Assembly: GCA_021803885.1 (NCBI GenBank)
Contig: JAJZKY010000304.1
Coordinates: 1-6,139 of the forward strand
DNA length: 6,139 bases
Direction: 5' to 3'
DNA from: Planctomycetota bacterium
GTDB taxonomy: Bacteria > Planctomycetota > Phycisphaerae > WQYP01 > JAJZKY01
Below, piece after piece: positions 1 to 6,139 of this stretch (positions are counted from its first letter, which is position 1; every line of letters starts with the position of its first letter). The notes beneath the pieces are model-generated. The model saw only the letters and a program-made list of their open reading frames with translations. It did not search any database and had not been told where the DNA came from. The translations under genes and the position numbers were made by a program.

Positions 1-2984
1 GCATTGCCGCGGGCAAAAGGCAGCTGATAAACCCAGCTCATGCTGAAGTTATTGCGGACATCAAAGTTCGAACTGGCATACATGGGTCGCAGGTCATAGG
101 AATTGACAAAAGTTCCGTCATACCGGCTGGAGGAGTCATCCAGGGCATGGCTGAAGGTATAGGCAATACTGGTAAACAATCCGCCAAAGCTGCCATGCAG
201 GCTGGCCTGCAGGGCGTTGTAGTTGGAAATCGCGCCCGGGGTGAGAAAATCAATCCCGCCATAGCCAATGTAGGGCACGTAAAAATTGGGGTTGCCGCCG
301 CAGGCAACGTATTGATTGACGATCCATTGATTGGCGGTGCCCAAATCACTGCGCGGAGGCGCGGTGGCGGGGTTATACGGCGCCGAGCAGTTGATCGGCT
401 GGCCGGCCAGCGCTCCGCCGGCGCCATAAGGCGTGCCGGCCAGGGTTGATACAGGATGGATTTGGTTAAAATCCATCTGCTGCATCAGGTGCGTGCCATG
501 GCTGCCCACATAAGCCAGTTCACCCACCACATTGGTCGCGAACTGGTGCTCCACATCGAGATTCCATTGCTGCACCATTGGCCACAGTCCAACGGTGGGA
601 ATGGCGCTGATGCTGAGCGGTGAGCTGGCCGCGCTGACGCCGGCCACGGCATTGTAGCCGTTGAGATGAAAGACCGTCGGAATCAACTGGGTGGGCGGGT
701 TTCGCAGCGCGTCAATAATATCGTTGCTGTTGGTGTGGTCGTAGAAAATTCCATACCCGCCGCGGAGCGAGGTGGTGCCGTTGCCAAACACATCCCAGGC
801 AAAGCCCAGCCGCGGGGCCCAGTTCCAGAGGTGATTGTTGTTGCAGGTCGGGGTCACGCTGCCGTGACCGCAGTTGACCAGTCCGTCAAACAGATTGCCC
901 ACGCCGGGGGTAAAGGTGCCGTTGCCGGCCACGCCGCCGTTAAAAACCGGGGCATTGGCCGCGCTATAAGCGGCGGGATCGAAGTTATAGGTGATATTGT
1001 ATTTGTCGGTGTAGCCGCCCATCAGATCAATCTGCATGCCCAGATCCAGAGTCAGGCGGGGGGTGGCGTGCCAGTCGTCCTGGAAGAAGATGTCGCCGGT
1101 TTTATAGCGGTCGTAGTATTTAGGTTTATTATTCGCCTGGAAAAAACTGGATATTTGTCCGGTAAACATGTCGGCCAGGGCGTTGCCGGTCGTGCCTGGC
1201 CAATTATTCGCGAAATTGATGAAGCCCTGGGTGTCCCCGGTGGTGACTTCATTTTTCTGCGCCGCATCGAATTCCGCCCCGTAATACAGGTTATGGCTGC
1301 CGGTAATCTGGTTGATCTGATCGCGGAAAGAGTACGTGGGATTGGAGTTGTCCCAGGGCATGCGGCTGTTGCTTTCCTTGAAATTGTCCTGGGGATTGCA
1401 GCACAACGTGAAACCGGGCAATACGCCCCCGTCAAAGCCGTTGGCGAACAATCCCGGCATGGTAAAAGTGCTGGGCCGCGTGATCGGACCGGAATTGGTC
1501 AAATTGATATGGTCAGCGGTGTAGGCGGCGATAAATTCGTTGGTCAGGGTCGGGCTGAGGATTCCGGTTAAATGCGCCACCATGGCCACGCCCGGGCCTT
1601 GAAAATTGGTGGCGATGGTGGGAAACGACGAACCTGACCAGAGCGTGGGCGCCACCACCGTGTTCCAGGAATCATGGATGAACTGATAATAGATATGCCA
1701 GTTCGAGCCCAGATTCTGGTCAATGCGAAACATGCTTTCATACCATTTCGTGGGAAAGCTGGGGTTGGAGATAAAAAACGAGCTGGCCCCGGAGCCGCTG
1801 TTGGGCAGGGATATCAAAGGCAAAAGCGCCGCCGCATCGGGGCTGACCGTAACCTGGTTGCCGGGAAAATAGCTGGGCGTGGCCGCATTGGGCTGGGTGG
1901 GGCAATTCGGGAAGGCCTGGGCATAGGTCTGGCCCGCGGTGGGCGCGGTCGGATCCACGGTGGCGGGCGTCACTCCCGGCCCCGACGCCGGGCAGACATC
2001 GTTAAAATTGCCGCTGCGCTCGGCGACCGAAGGCACTTGCAGGTTAAAGCCCACCGGCGCGGTGCTGCGCCGCCATTCCGACGACCAGAAGATAAACGTT
2101 TTATTTTTGATGATCGGCCCGCCCACCGTGAAGCCAAAATCGTTTTTGCTGTAGGGCGAGCGGGTGGAGGCGAAGAAATTGCGGGCATTGAGGTCTTTGT
2201 TGCGGAAAAACTCATAGGCATCGCCATGCCATTGATTAGAGCCCGATTTGGTCTGCACCAGCACGGTGGCCGAGGCATCACGGGCATACTGGGCGCCGTA
2301 ATTAGACGACAGCACCCGCACCTGGGCGATGGCGTCAATGCTGGGATAGACATTGAGCGCGCCGTTGCTGCCGTTGTCTTCCACATTGGCGCCGTCAACT
2401 TCCCAGTTGTTTTCGGTCGAGCGGCCGCCATTGATGTTGTATCCAACCCCGCCATAAATGCCGACATGCTGCTCGTCGGTGCCGTTGACGTTGACCACCC
2501 CGGGCACCAGCATCACGAGCTGGGTAAAATTGCGGCCGTTCAATTCCAACTGGCTCACCTGGCGGGCATTGACCGTGGTCGAAACCGTGGCGGTTTCCAG
2601 TTGCACCTTGGCCACCGAGGCGCCGGAAACGGTGATGGTGCTGGTGACCGCACCCACTTGCAGTGCGACATTGGCCCGGGCTTTCTCGCCCGTGCGCAGA
2701 ACCACGCCTTTGGCAAGGTAGGTCTTGAAGCCATGTGCAGAGACTTGCAGGTTATAGACCCCGTAGGGCAAGCCGGCGACCAGATAATTTCCCGATCCGT
2801 TGGTGGTGACGATGCGGTTAATGCCCTTGCTGGGCGACTGCACCCGCACCGTCGCGCCCGGCACAATGGCGCCCGAAGTGTCGGTTACAGTTCCGGTGAT
2901 TTGCCCGGTCGTCTGTCCCCAAAGACTAAAACTGAAACCCAATACGGCACACGCCGCACATGCCCATTGAATCCACACTCGCAT
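1..2984 (-). CDS. Oar-like TonB-dependent receptor with N-terminal carboxypeptidase-regulatory-like domain (3' end beyond window)
   Basis: Outer-membrane beta-barrel protein of the Oar-like TonB-dependent transporter family; the substrate cannot be read from sequence. The frame is open from the ATG at 2984 to the left edge, giving 994 residues; relatives often have about 1050-1200, so part of the C-terminal barrel is missing. Residues 1-24 form a signal peptide with a hydrophobic core and likely cleavage near WGQ-TT. Residues 27-110 are a carboxypeptidase-regulatory-like (Ig-like) domain, with GQITGTVTD at the start and GNYLVAGLPYGVYNLQV in the middle. Residues about 120-248 are the plug, with LNGRNF at 148-153, NNWEVDGA at 192-199 and VQTKSGS at 243-249. 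The barrel follows, with typical WHGDAYEFFRN at 252 onward and GGYGIFYD at 742-749. The start is fixed by the signal peptide and a good Shine-Dalgarno 7 nt upstream. No TonB box is obvious. It is separated from the upstream genes by 142 nt and may have its own promoter. Identity is secure; transported substrate is unknown. Confidence 0.93.
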   Translation of the reverse strand, partial: MRVWIQWACAACAVLGFSFSLWGQTTGQITGTVTDTSGAIVPGATVRVQSPSKGINRIVTTNGSGNYLVAGLPYGVYNLQVSAHGFKTYLAKGVVLRTGEKARANVALQVGAVTSTITVSGASVAKVQLETATVSTTVNARQVSQLELNGRNFTQLVMLVPGVVNVNGTDEQHVGIYGGVGYNINGGRSTENNWEVDGANVEDNGSNGALNVYPSIDAIAQVRVLSSNYGAQYARDASATVLVQTKSGSNQWHGDAYEFFRNKDLNARNFFASTRSPYSKNDFGFTVGGPIIKNKTFIFWSSEWRRSTAPVGFNLQVPSVAERSGNFNDVCPASGPGVTPATVDPTAPTAGQTYAQAFPNCPTQPNAATPSYFPGNQVTVSPDAAALLPLISLPNSGSGASSFFISNPSFPTKWYESMFRIDQNLGSNWHIYYQFIHDSWNTVVAPTLWSGSSFPTIATNFQGPGVAMVAHLTGILSPTLTNEFIAAYTADHINLTNSGPITRPSTFTMPGLFANGFDGGVLPGFTLCCNPQDNFKESNSRMPWDNSNPTYSFRDQINQITGSHNLYYGAEFDAAQKNEVTTGDTQGFINFANNWPGTTGNALADMFTGQISSFFQANNKPKYYDRYKTGDIFFQDDWHATPRLTLDLGMQIDLMGGYTDKYNITYNFDPAAYSAANAPVFNGGVAGNGTFTPGVGNLFDGLVNCGHGSVTPTCNNNHLWNWAPRLGFAWDVFGNGTTSLRGGYGIFYDHTNSNDIIDALRNPPTQLIPTVFHLNGYNAVAGVSAASSPLSISAIPTVGLWPMVQQWNLDVEHQFATNVVGELAYVGSHGTHLMQQMDFNQIHPVSTLAGTPYGAGGALAGQPINCSAPYNPATAPPRSDLGTANQWIVNQYVACGGNPNFYVPYIGYGGIDFLTPGAISNYNALQASLHGSFGGLFTSIAYTFSHALDDSSSRYDGTFVNSYDLRPMYASSNFDVRNNFSMSWVYQLPFARGN

Positions 2985-2991
2985 GACCGTT

Positions 2992-2998
2992 TCCTCCC
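2992..2998 (-). promoter_or_regulatory. Shine-Dalgarno of the TonB-dependent receptor gene
   Basis: On the minus strand the sequence GGGAGGA sits 7 nt before the ATG at 2984. It is the strongest ribosome binding site in the window and decides the start of the receptor gene. Its 5' end overlaps the 3' arm of the adjacent hairpin (2997-3012). Confidence 0.75.
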
Positions 2999-3012
2999 GG
3001 AACCGATTCCGG
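2997..3012 (-). promoter_or_regulatory. Perfect hairpin touching the receptor Shine-Dalgarno
   Basis: The minus-strand sequence CCGGAATCGGTTCCGG is a perfect 6-bp inverted repeat (CCGGAA/TTCCGG) around the 4-nt loop TCGG. Its last two bases are also the first two bases of the Shine-Dalgarno GGGAGGA. In mRNA it could limit ribosome access to the receptor start, or the repeat could be a protein-binding site at DNA level. The structure is visible; the regulatory role is inferred. Confidence 0.4.
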
Positions 3013-3020
3013 CCATCTCC

Positions 3021-3037
3021 AGGAATTTCACATTCCT
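3021..3037 (-). repeat. Second leader hairpin / palindrome upstream of the receptor
   Basis: The minus-strand sequence AGGAATGTGAAATTCCT has 6-bp perfect arms (AGGAAT/ATTCCT) around a 5-nt loop. It lies 8 nt upstream of the Shine-Dalgarno hairpin and shares the core arms GGAA and TTCC with it. It could be an operator-like palindrome or an mRNA stem. Arms this short can arise by chance. Confidence 0.3.
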
Positions 3038-3102
3038 TTGGATCAGCCTTGTTCGCATGATGAAATTCAGAAGACCGGGGATGGCGGATGGTTGTATGTT
3101 TA

Positions 3103-3119
3103 ATACTTTCGGAGAGTAT
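3103..3119. repeat. Short inverted repeat just after the transporter gene
   Basis: The plus-strand sequence ATACTTTCGGAGAGTAT folds into a 7-bp stem with one G-T wobble and a 3-nt loop. On the minus strand, which carries the genes, the wobble becomes a C-A mismatch. The repeat begins 7 nt past the transporter stop codon, where a terminator would be expected. However, no T-run follows it in the direction of transcription, so it is at best a weak terminator or a 3'-end stabilising stem. The minus-strand hexamer TATACT (3115-3120) inside it resembles a -10 box, but no convincing -35 lies at the right distance. Confidence 0.25.
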
Positions 3120-3126
3120 AAAAGGG

Positions 3127-4119
3127 TCAGTGTACGATCGGCGCCAGGGCAATCGCCACCAGCCCGGCGGCAAAGCTGACGAACATAAAAAAAATCAGAA
3201 TCTGCACCCGCCGGTTCGCGCCGCGGAATTCTTTCCACACCAGCACGCCCCAGAGTGCCGAGATCATGGTATTGCCTTCGCCCAGGGCAAAAGCCGTGGC
3301 CGGGCCAATCAAGGGCAAATAGGAAGCGGCAAAATTCGCTGCCGTGCCCAGCGCCCAGAGCGCGCCGGCCAGCCATCCCCAGGCATGCTGGCGCAGGGGC
3401 ATTTTCCGGTAATCTTGTAGTCCCACCCGTGGTCCCTGCAGGGGATGGCGCATGAACCAGAAAAGCAGGGGAAATGAAGACACCAATACGCCGGCTGAAA
3501 AAATGGCCAGCACCGTATACGGATTCAGATGCCCGGGACCGCGCAGAGCCCGTGCAACCAGAGGGTAAAACAAGCCGATGGCAATCCCCGCGGCCATACT
3601 CACGGCCACGCCGGAACGGCTGGCGGAGCCGGCGTTATGCTTCAATCCCGCATACGCGCGCGCATCCAGCGCGATGGCCAGCAGCACCAGAACGATGCCG
3701 CCGAACAGTAAAACCGGATTGCCACTGGGCGCGATGGCATAGTTGAGCCCCACTCCCAGCACCAGCCCGATTCCGGCCCCGACCGGAAACGCTACCGCCA
3801 TCCCGGCCAGGGAAATCGCGGCCACCAGCAGGACATTGCCAAGGTTGAAAACCGCGCCCCCAGCCAGCGCTTCCAGCAGATGACTGGAATTGGCATGGGC
3901 CAGATTCTTGAAAAAATTCTCGGAAGTGTATGGCCGCAAATTATCCAGCGTTATGCCTGCCAGCCAGACCGTCAGCAGCAAACCCCATACATAGTCCCAG
4001 TAAAACAGCTCAAACGGCAGCCCGTGCTCGGCTTTTTGGGCATTGGCCCAACTGCCCCAAAGCAGCATGCTGAGGATCAACAGCAGCAGTGCGGAAAGAT
4101 AAGAGTGGGGTAGGAACAC
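3127..4119 (-). CDS. Ureide-permease-like transporter of the drug/metabolite transporter superfamily
   Basis: Inner-membrane carrier of 330 residues. The sequence predicts about ten hydrophobic helices (roughly 6-24, 40-58, 83-104, 107-128, 136-152, 170-190, 200-222, 246-265, 270-293, 305-327), the usual DMT count. Signature stretches are LLWGSWAN at 19-26, LPFELFYWDY at 34-43, AGGAVFNLGN at 86-95, GLNY at 124-127 and LWGVLVWKEFRG at 289-300. From memory these line up with plant ureide permeases and their bacterial relatives, and more loosely with GRP-family sugar transporters. The natural substrate is unknown; allantoin or other ureides, nucleobases or sugars are possible. The GTG start is preferred because an in-frame TAA (end of thiL) lies two codons upstream and the next candidate, Met18, falls inside helix 1. 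No Shine-Dalgarno is visible, so translation probably depends on coupling to thiL, 6 nt upstream. Family call is fairly secure, substrate is not. Confidence 0.85.
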   Translation of the reverse strand: MFLPHSYLSALLLLILSMLLWGSWANAQKAEHGLPFELFYWDYVWGLLLTVWLAGITLDNLRPYTSENFFKNLAHANSSHLLEALAGGAVFNLGNVLLVAAISLAGMAVAFPVGAGIGLVLGVGLNYAIAPSGNPVLLFGGIVLVLLAIALDARAYAGLKHNAGSASRSGVAVSMAAGIAIGLFYPLVARALRGPGHLNPYTVLAIFSAGVLVSSFPLLFWFMRHPLQGPRVGLQDYRKMPLRQHAWGWLAGALWALGTAANFAASYLPLIGPATAFALGEGNTMISALWGVLVWKEFRGANRRVQILIFFMFVSFAAGLVAIALAPIVH

Positions 4120-4125
4120 AAAGAT

Positions 4126-5151
4126 TTAATGCCGCGTATGCGATCGCAAGGCATCCCAACCCTGGGGCGCCAGCGGCTGGCTCTGGCCGTTTTCGGCTTG
4201 CAGCCAAAGCCGCGGCTGAGACTTGCGGGCACGGCGAACGGGCAAAATCTCGCCGATTTCCGTCAGTTGGATGCTGGCGCCGGTCCGCTGCGTCAGTGCG
4301 GCTAGCTTCCGCCGCGGTACTGTAAAAAGCAATTCGTAATCCTCGCCGCCATGCAGGGCTAGAGCAAGAAAATTTTGTCCCATCCCCGCCGGGCTGGCCA
4401 AAGGCAAGCTGGTTTCGTCAACCCGGGCATGGACGCCGCTGGCGGCGCAGAGCCGGTCGAGGTCGCTGCTCAATCCATCGCTTAAATCCATGGCTGCCGA
4501 GGCCAGGCCGCGGAGTTTTTGTCCCAACTCCCAGCGAGCGCATGGACGCTGGCATCGCCGCAGCGCCGAGCGTTCGCGTGGATTTTGGGGTATGTGGCCA
4601 TGGTCGAGCATCTGCCGGCCCCAGGCTGCCTGACCCAATGTCCCGCTGACAAAAATGCGATCTCCTGGGCGCGCGCCATCCCGCCGCAGCGCCTCGCCAC
4701 GAGGAATTTGTCCGAGCGCCACGATGTCAAAGCACGCATGAACTCCGCTGGATACGTCTCCACCGGCCAGCGTGGCGCCGGCCGCATGCGCAGCCTGAGT
4801 CAGGCCGCGATGCACGGAACGCCGCCAGGCTGGCGGCTCATCTTTGGGCCAAAGGGCGGAAAAAAACAGCATCCAGGGTTCGGCCCCCATGGCGGCCAGA
4901 TCGCTCAAGCCACGCATCGCCAGCCGGTAACCGCAATCCTCCGGCCGGTCAACCCCGCGGCGAAAATGAGTGCCATCAATCATCAGATCGGTGGTCACTG
5001 CGATTTCCCAGCCGCCTCGGGGGCGCACAATCGCGGCATCATCTCCGATGCCGAGGCGCAGCCCGCCAGCCGCCGCTGGCCGCACCTGTCGGCGCACCCA
5101 CTCGAGCCAGGCATTTTCATCGTTTTGCCGTAATGCGGTTTTCTGTGGCAC
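4126..5151 (-). CDS. thiL: Thiamine-monophosphate kinase
   Basis: Catalyses ATP-dependent phosphorylation of thiamine monophosphate to thiamine diphosphate, the last step of cofactor synthesis, in the cytoplasm. With the chosen start it has 341 residues, close to the usual 310-340. The PurM/AIR-synthase-like fold is marked by GIGDDAAIV at 34-42 (metal-binding Asp37 and Asp38), TTDLMIDGTHF at 53-63, GLSDLAAMGAEP at 81-92, AGGDVSSG at 129-136, MDLSDGLSSDLDRL at 221-234 and GGEDYELLF at 268-276. Two motifs deviate slightly from well-studied relatives: Gly81 replaces the Asn of NLSD, and VSSG follows the conserved GGD. The GTG at 5151 is chosen because it shares its first base with the galE stop (TAGTG) and has GAGG 7 nt upstream (5159-5162). 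A longer reading to 5229 would overlap galE by 26 codons and add residues the family lacks. It is the middle gene of a probable galE-thiL-transporter operon. Confidence 0.95.
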   Translation of the reverse strand: MPQKTALRQNDENAWLEWVRRQVRPAAAGGLRLGIGDDAAIVRPRGGWEIAVTTDLMIDGTHFRRGVDRPEDCGYRLAMRGLSDLAAMGAEPWMLFFSALWPKDEPPAWRRSVHRGLTQAAHAAGATLAGGDVSSGVHACFDIVALGQIPRGEALRRDGARPGDRIFVSGTLGQAAWGRQMLDHGHIPQNPRERSALRRCQRPCARWELGQKLRGLASAAMDLSDGLSSDLDRLCAASGVHARVDETSLPLASPAGMGQNFLALALHGGEDYELLFTVPRRKLAALTQRTGASIQLTEIGEILPVRRARKSQPRLWLQAENGQSQPLAPQGWDALRSHTRH

Positions 5152-6139
5152 TAATGGGCCTCGCGTGCAATCAGCCAGCGCCAGGCGGATTCGACGATGG
5201 GTTCCAGTTCGGCATAGCGCGGCCGCCATCCGGCGGCGAGCATTTTATCGGCAGATGCGATCAGCCGCGCCGGATCGCCGGGCCGGCGCGGGGCAATCCG
5301 CACCGGCACCTTGCGGCCGCTGATCCGCTCCACCGCGGCAATCACCTCGCGCACGGAAAATCCGCGGCCATTGCCCAGGTTATAAGCACGGCGGGCCAGA
5401 TCGGGTGCCACCGGGCCGGCAGGCTCCGCGCCGGCATCCACTGCTAATCGCCGCAGCGCAATCACATGCGCTTCGGCCAGGTCCCGAACATGGATATAGT
5501 CGCGGATGCAGGTGCCGTCGGGGGTATCGTAGTCGTCGCCATAGATTTCAATCGCCTCACGCCGGCCGAGCGCGGCCTCCATAACTAATGGAATCAAATG
5601 CGATTCAGGCTGATGCCGTTCGCCGCGCTCGCGGGTGGCGCCCGCGGCGTTAAAGTAGCGCAGCGCGGCATAGCGCAGGCCGTGACTGCGGGCTTGCCAG
5701 GCGAGCGCGGTCTCCAGCATCAGCTTGCTCAGACCGTAGGGATTGATGGGGCGCAAGGGGGCGCCTTCCCGAATGGGAACGCTCTCGGGCAGGCCATAAA
5801 CCGCGGCCGTGGAGGAAAGCACCAAATCGCGAACCGCGGTCCGCCGCATGGCCTCAAGCAGCGCCAGCGGCGCGCTGAAGTTGTTGTTTAGGTATTTGCC
5901 CGGATCGCGCATGGATTCGCCGACTTCAATCCAGGCGGCAAAGTGCATTACCCCGGTGACTTGATGACGGCGCAACAGGGACTCGAGTTTTTCCCCGTCT
6001 GCGACTTCACCCGGTTCAAAGTGCGCGCCCTGGGGCACGGCATCGCGGAAGCCGTGCGACAGGTTGTCATAGATCACAACTTCATAGCCATGTTCGAGCA
6101 GGACTTCCGCGGTGATCGCGCCAATATAACCGGCGCCGC
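5151..6139 (-). CDS. galE: UDP-glucose 4-epimerase (5' end just beyond window)
   Basis: NAD-dependent short-chain dehydrogenase-type enzyme that interconverts UDP-glucose and UDP-galactose in the Leloir pathway and supplies UDP-galactose for surface polysaccharides. 328 residues are visible. The first visible residues, GAGYIG, are the Rossmann NAD-binding motif, so only about five to ten N-terminal residues and the start codon are missing. Numbered from the first visible residue: HFAAWIEVGES near 65-75, catalytic SSTAAVYG at 108-115, the YGLSK (YxxxK) pair Tyr134 and Lys138, YFNAAGA at 161-167, and GDDYDTPDGTCIRDYIHV at 200-217. The last of these is highly characteristic of GalE. An insertion rich in Ala and Pro (about 233-249) precedes YNLGNG. 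The position matching the substrate-size gate (Tyr299 in the E. coli enzyme) appears to be Leu292, so activity on N-acetylated sugars cannot be excluded. The stop codon TAG overlaps the thiL GTG by one base. A related sugar epimerase is possible but less likely. Confidence 0.95.
   Translation of the reverse strand, partial: GAGYIGAITAEVLLEHGYEVVIYDNLSHGFRDAVPQGAHFEPGEVADGEKLESLLRRHQVTGVMHFAAWIEVGESMRDPGKYLNNNFSAPLALLEAMRRTAVRDLVLSSTAAVYGLPESVPIREGAPLRPINPYGLSKLMLETALAWQARSHGLRYAALRYFNAAGATRERGERHQPESHLIPLVMEAALGRREAIEIYGDDYDTPDGTCIRDYIHVRDLAEAHVIALRRLAVDAGAEPAGPVAPDLARRAYNLGNGRGFSVREVIAAVERISGRKVPVRIAPRRPGDPARLIASADKMLAAGWRPRYAELEPIVESAWRWLIAREAH
5159..5162 (-). promoter_or_regulatory. Shine-Dalgarno for thiL inside the end of galE
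   Basis: The minus-strand GAGG lies within the last codons of galE, 7 nt before the thiL GTG at 5151. It is short but well spaced. Together with the TAGTG overlap it supports this thiL start over the upstream alternative. Confidence 0.5.

Noticed and set aside
666..1571. A 301-codon open frame on the plus strand
   Set aside because: Antisense to the receptor barrel, no recognisable domain; the minus-strand frame has clear family motifs along the same stretch.
3115..3120. TATACT as the -10 box of a receptor promoter
   Set aside because: The hexamer is close to consensus, but no plausible -35 lies 16-18 nt upstream, so it is mentioned only within the inverted-repeat entry.
2985..3126. A TPP or other riboswitch in the intergenic gap
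   Set aside because: I looked for conserved TPP-riboswitch core elements because thiL is nearby and found none; the gap is short and holds only small hairpins.
1674..3179. A 501-codon open frame on the plus strand
   Set aside because: It lies almost wholly antisense to the receptor gene, is full of Gly/Arg/Ala/His low-complexity text with no recognisable domain, and crosses the receptor start. It is a shadow of a GC-rich coding region.
2885..3376. A 163-codon minus-strand frame spanning the transporter end, the intergenic gap and the receptor start
   Set aside because: It is out of frame with both well-supported genes, overlaps each of them, and has no recognisable features.
4519..5133. A 204-codon plus-strand frame
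   Set aside because: Antisense to thiL, whose motifs are unmistakable on the minus strand; the translated text has no domain.
5152..5229. A 26-codon N-terminal extension of thiL
   Set aside because: It overlaps the end of galE in another frame, adds residues the family lacks, and the GTG at 5151 has a better-supported position and Shine-Dalgarno.

Overview
The window looks like ordinary chromosomal DNA of a moderately GC-rich Gram-negative bacterium, most likely a member of the Acidobacteriota. The main reason is the large outer-membrane protein at the left. It has a signal peptide, then a carboxypeptidase-regulatory-like domain, a TonB plug and an Oar-type beta-barrel, an architecture strongly expanded in that phylum. 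The assignment is inference from gene content only. All four genes lie on the minus strand, so transcription runs from right to left.

Right part (3127-6139): three tightly packed genes form a probable operon. In order of transcription these are galE (UDP-glucose 4-epimerase, missing only a few N-terminal residues at the right edge), thiL (thiamine-monophosphate kinase) and a ten-helix transporter that resembles the ureide permease branch of the drug/metabolite transporter superfamily. The galE stop and the thiL GTG start share one base. The thiL stop and the transporter GTG start are 6 nt apart and in the same reading frame. Both downstream genes therefore probably depend on translational coupling. 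The operon promoter is outside the window.

Middle (2985-3126): a 142-nt intergenic stretch holds a small inverted repeat just after the transporter, then two compact hairpins in the leader of the next gene. The second hairpin abuts and overlaps by one base a strong Shine-Dalgarno sequence. No riboswitch was recognised.

Left part (1-2984): the first 994 residues of the Oar-like TonB-dependent receptor, cut off at the left edge.

Functionally, galE supplies UDP-galactose for envelope polysaccharide or galactose use, thiL makes the cofactor thiamine diphosphate, the transporter moves an unknown small solute across the inner membrane, and the receptor probably imports a large substrate across the outer membrane. 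No pathway obviously joins all four. I found no mobile element, CRISPR array, RNA gene or defence system. The most notable points are the hairpin at the receptor's ribosome binding site and the link between a ureide-permease-like transporter and thiL.
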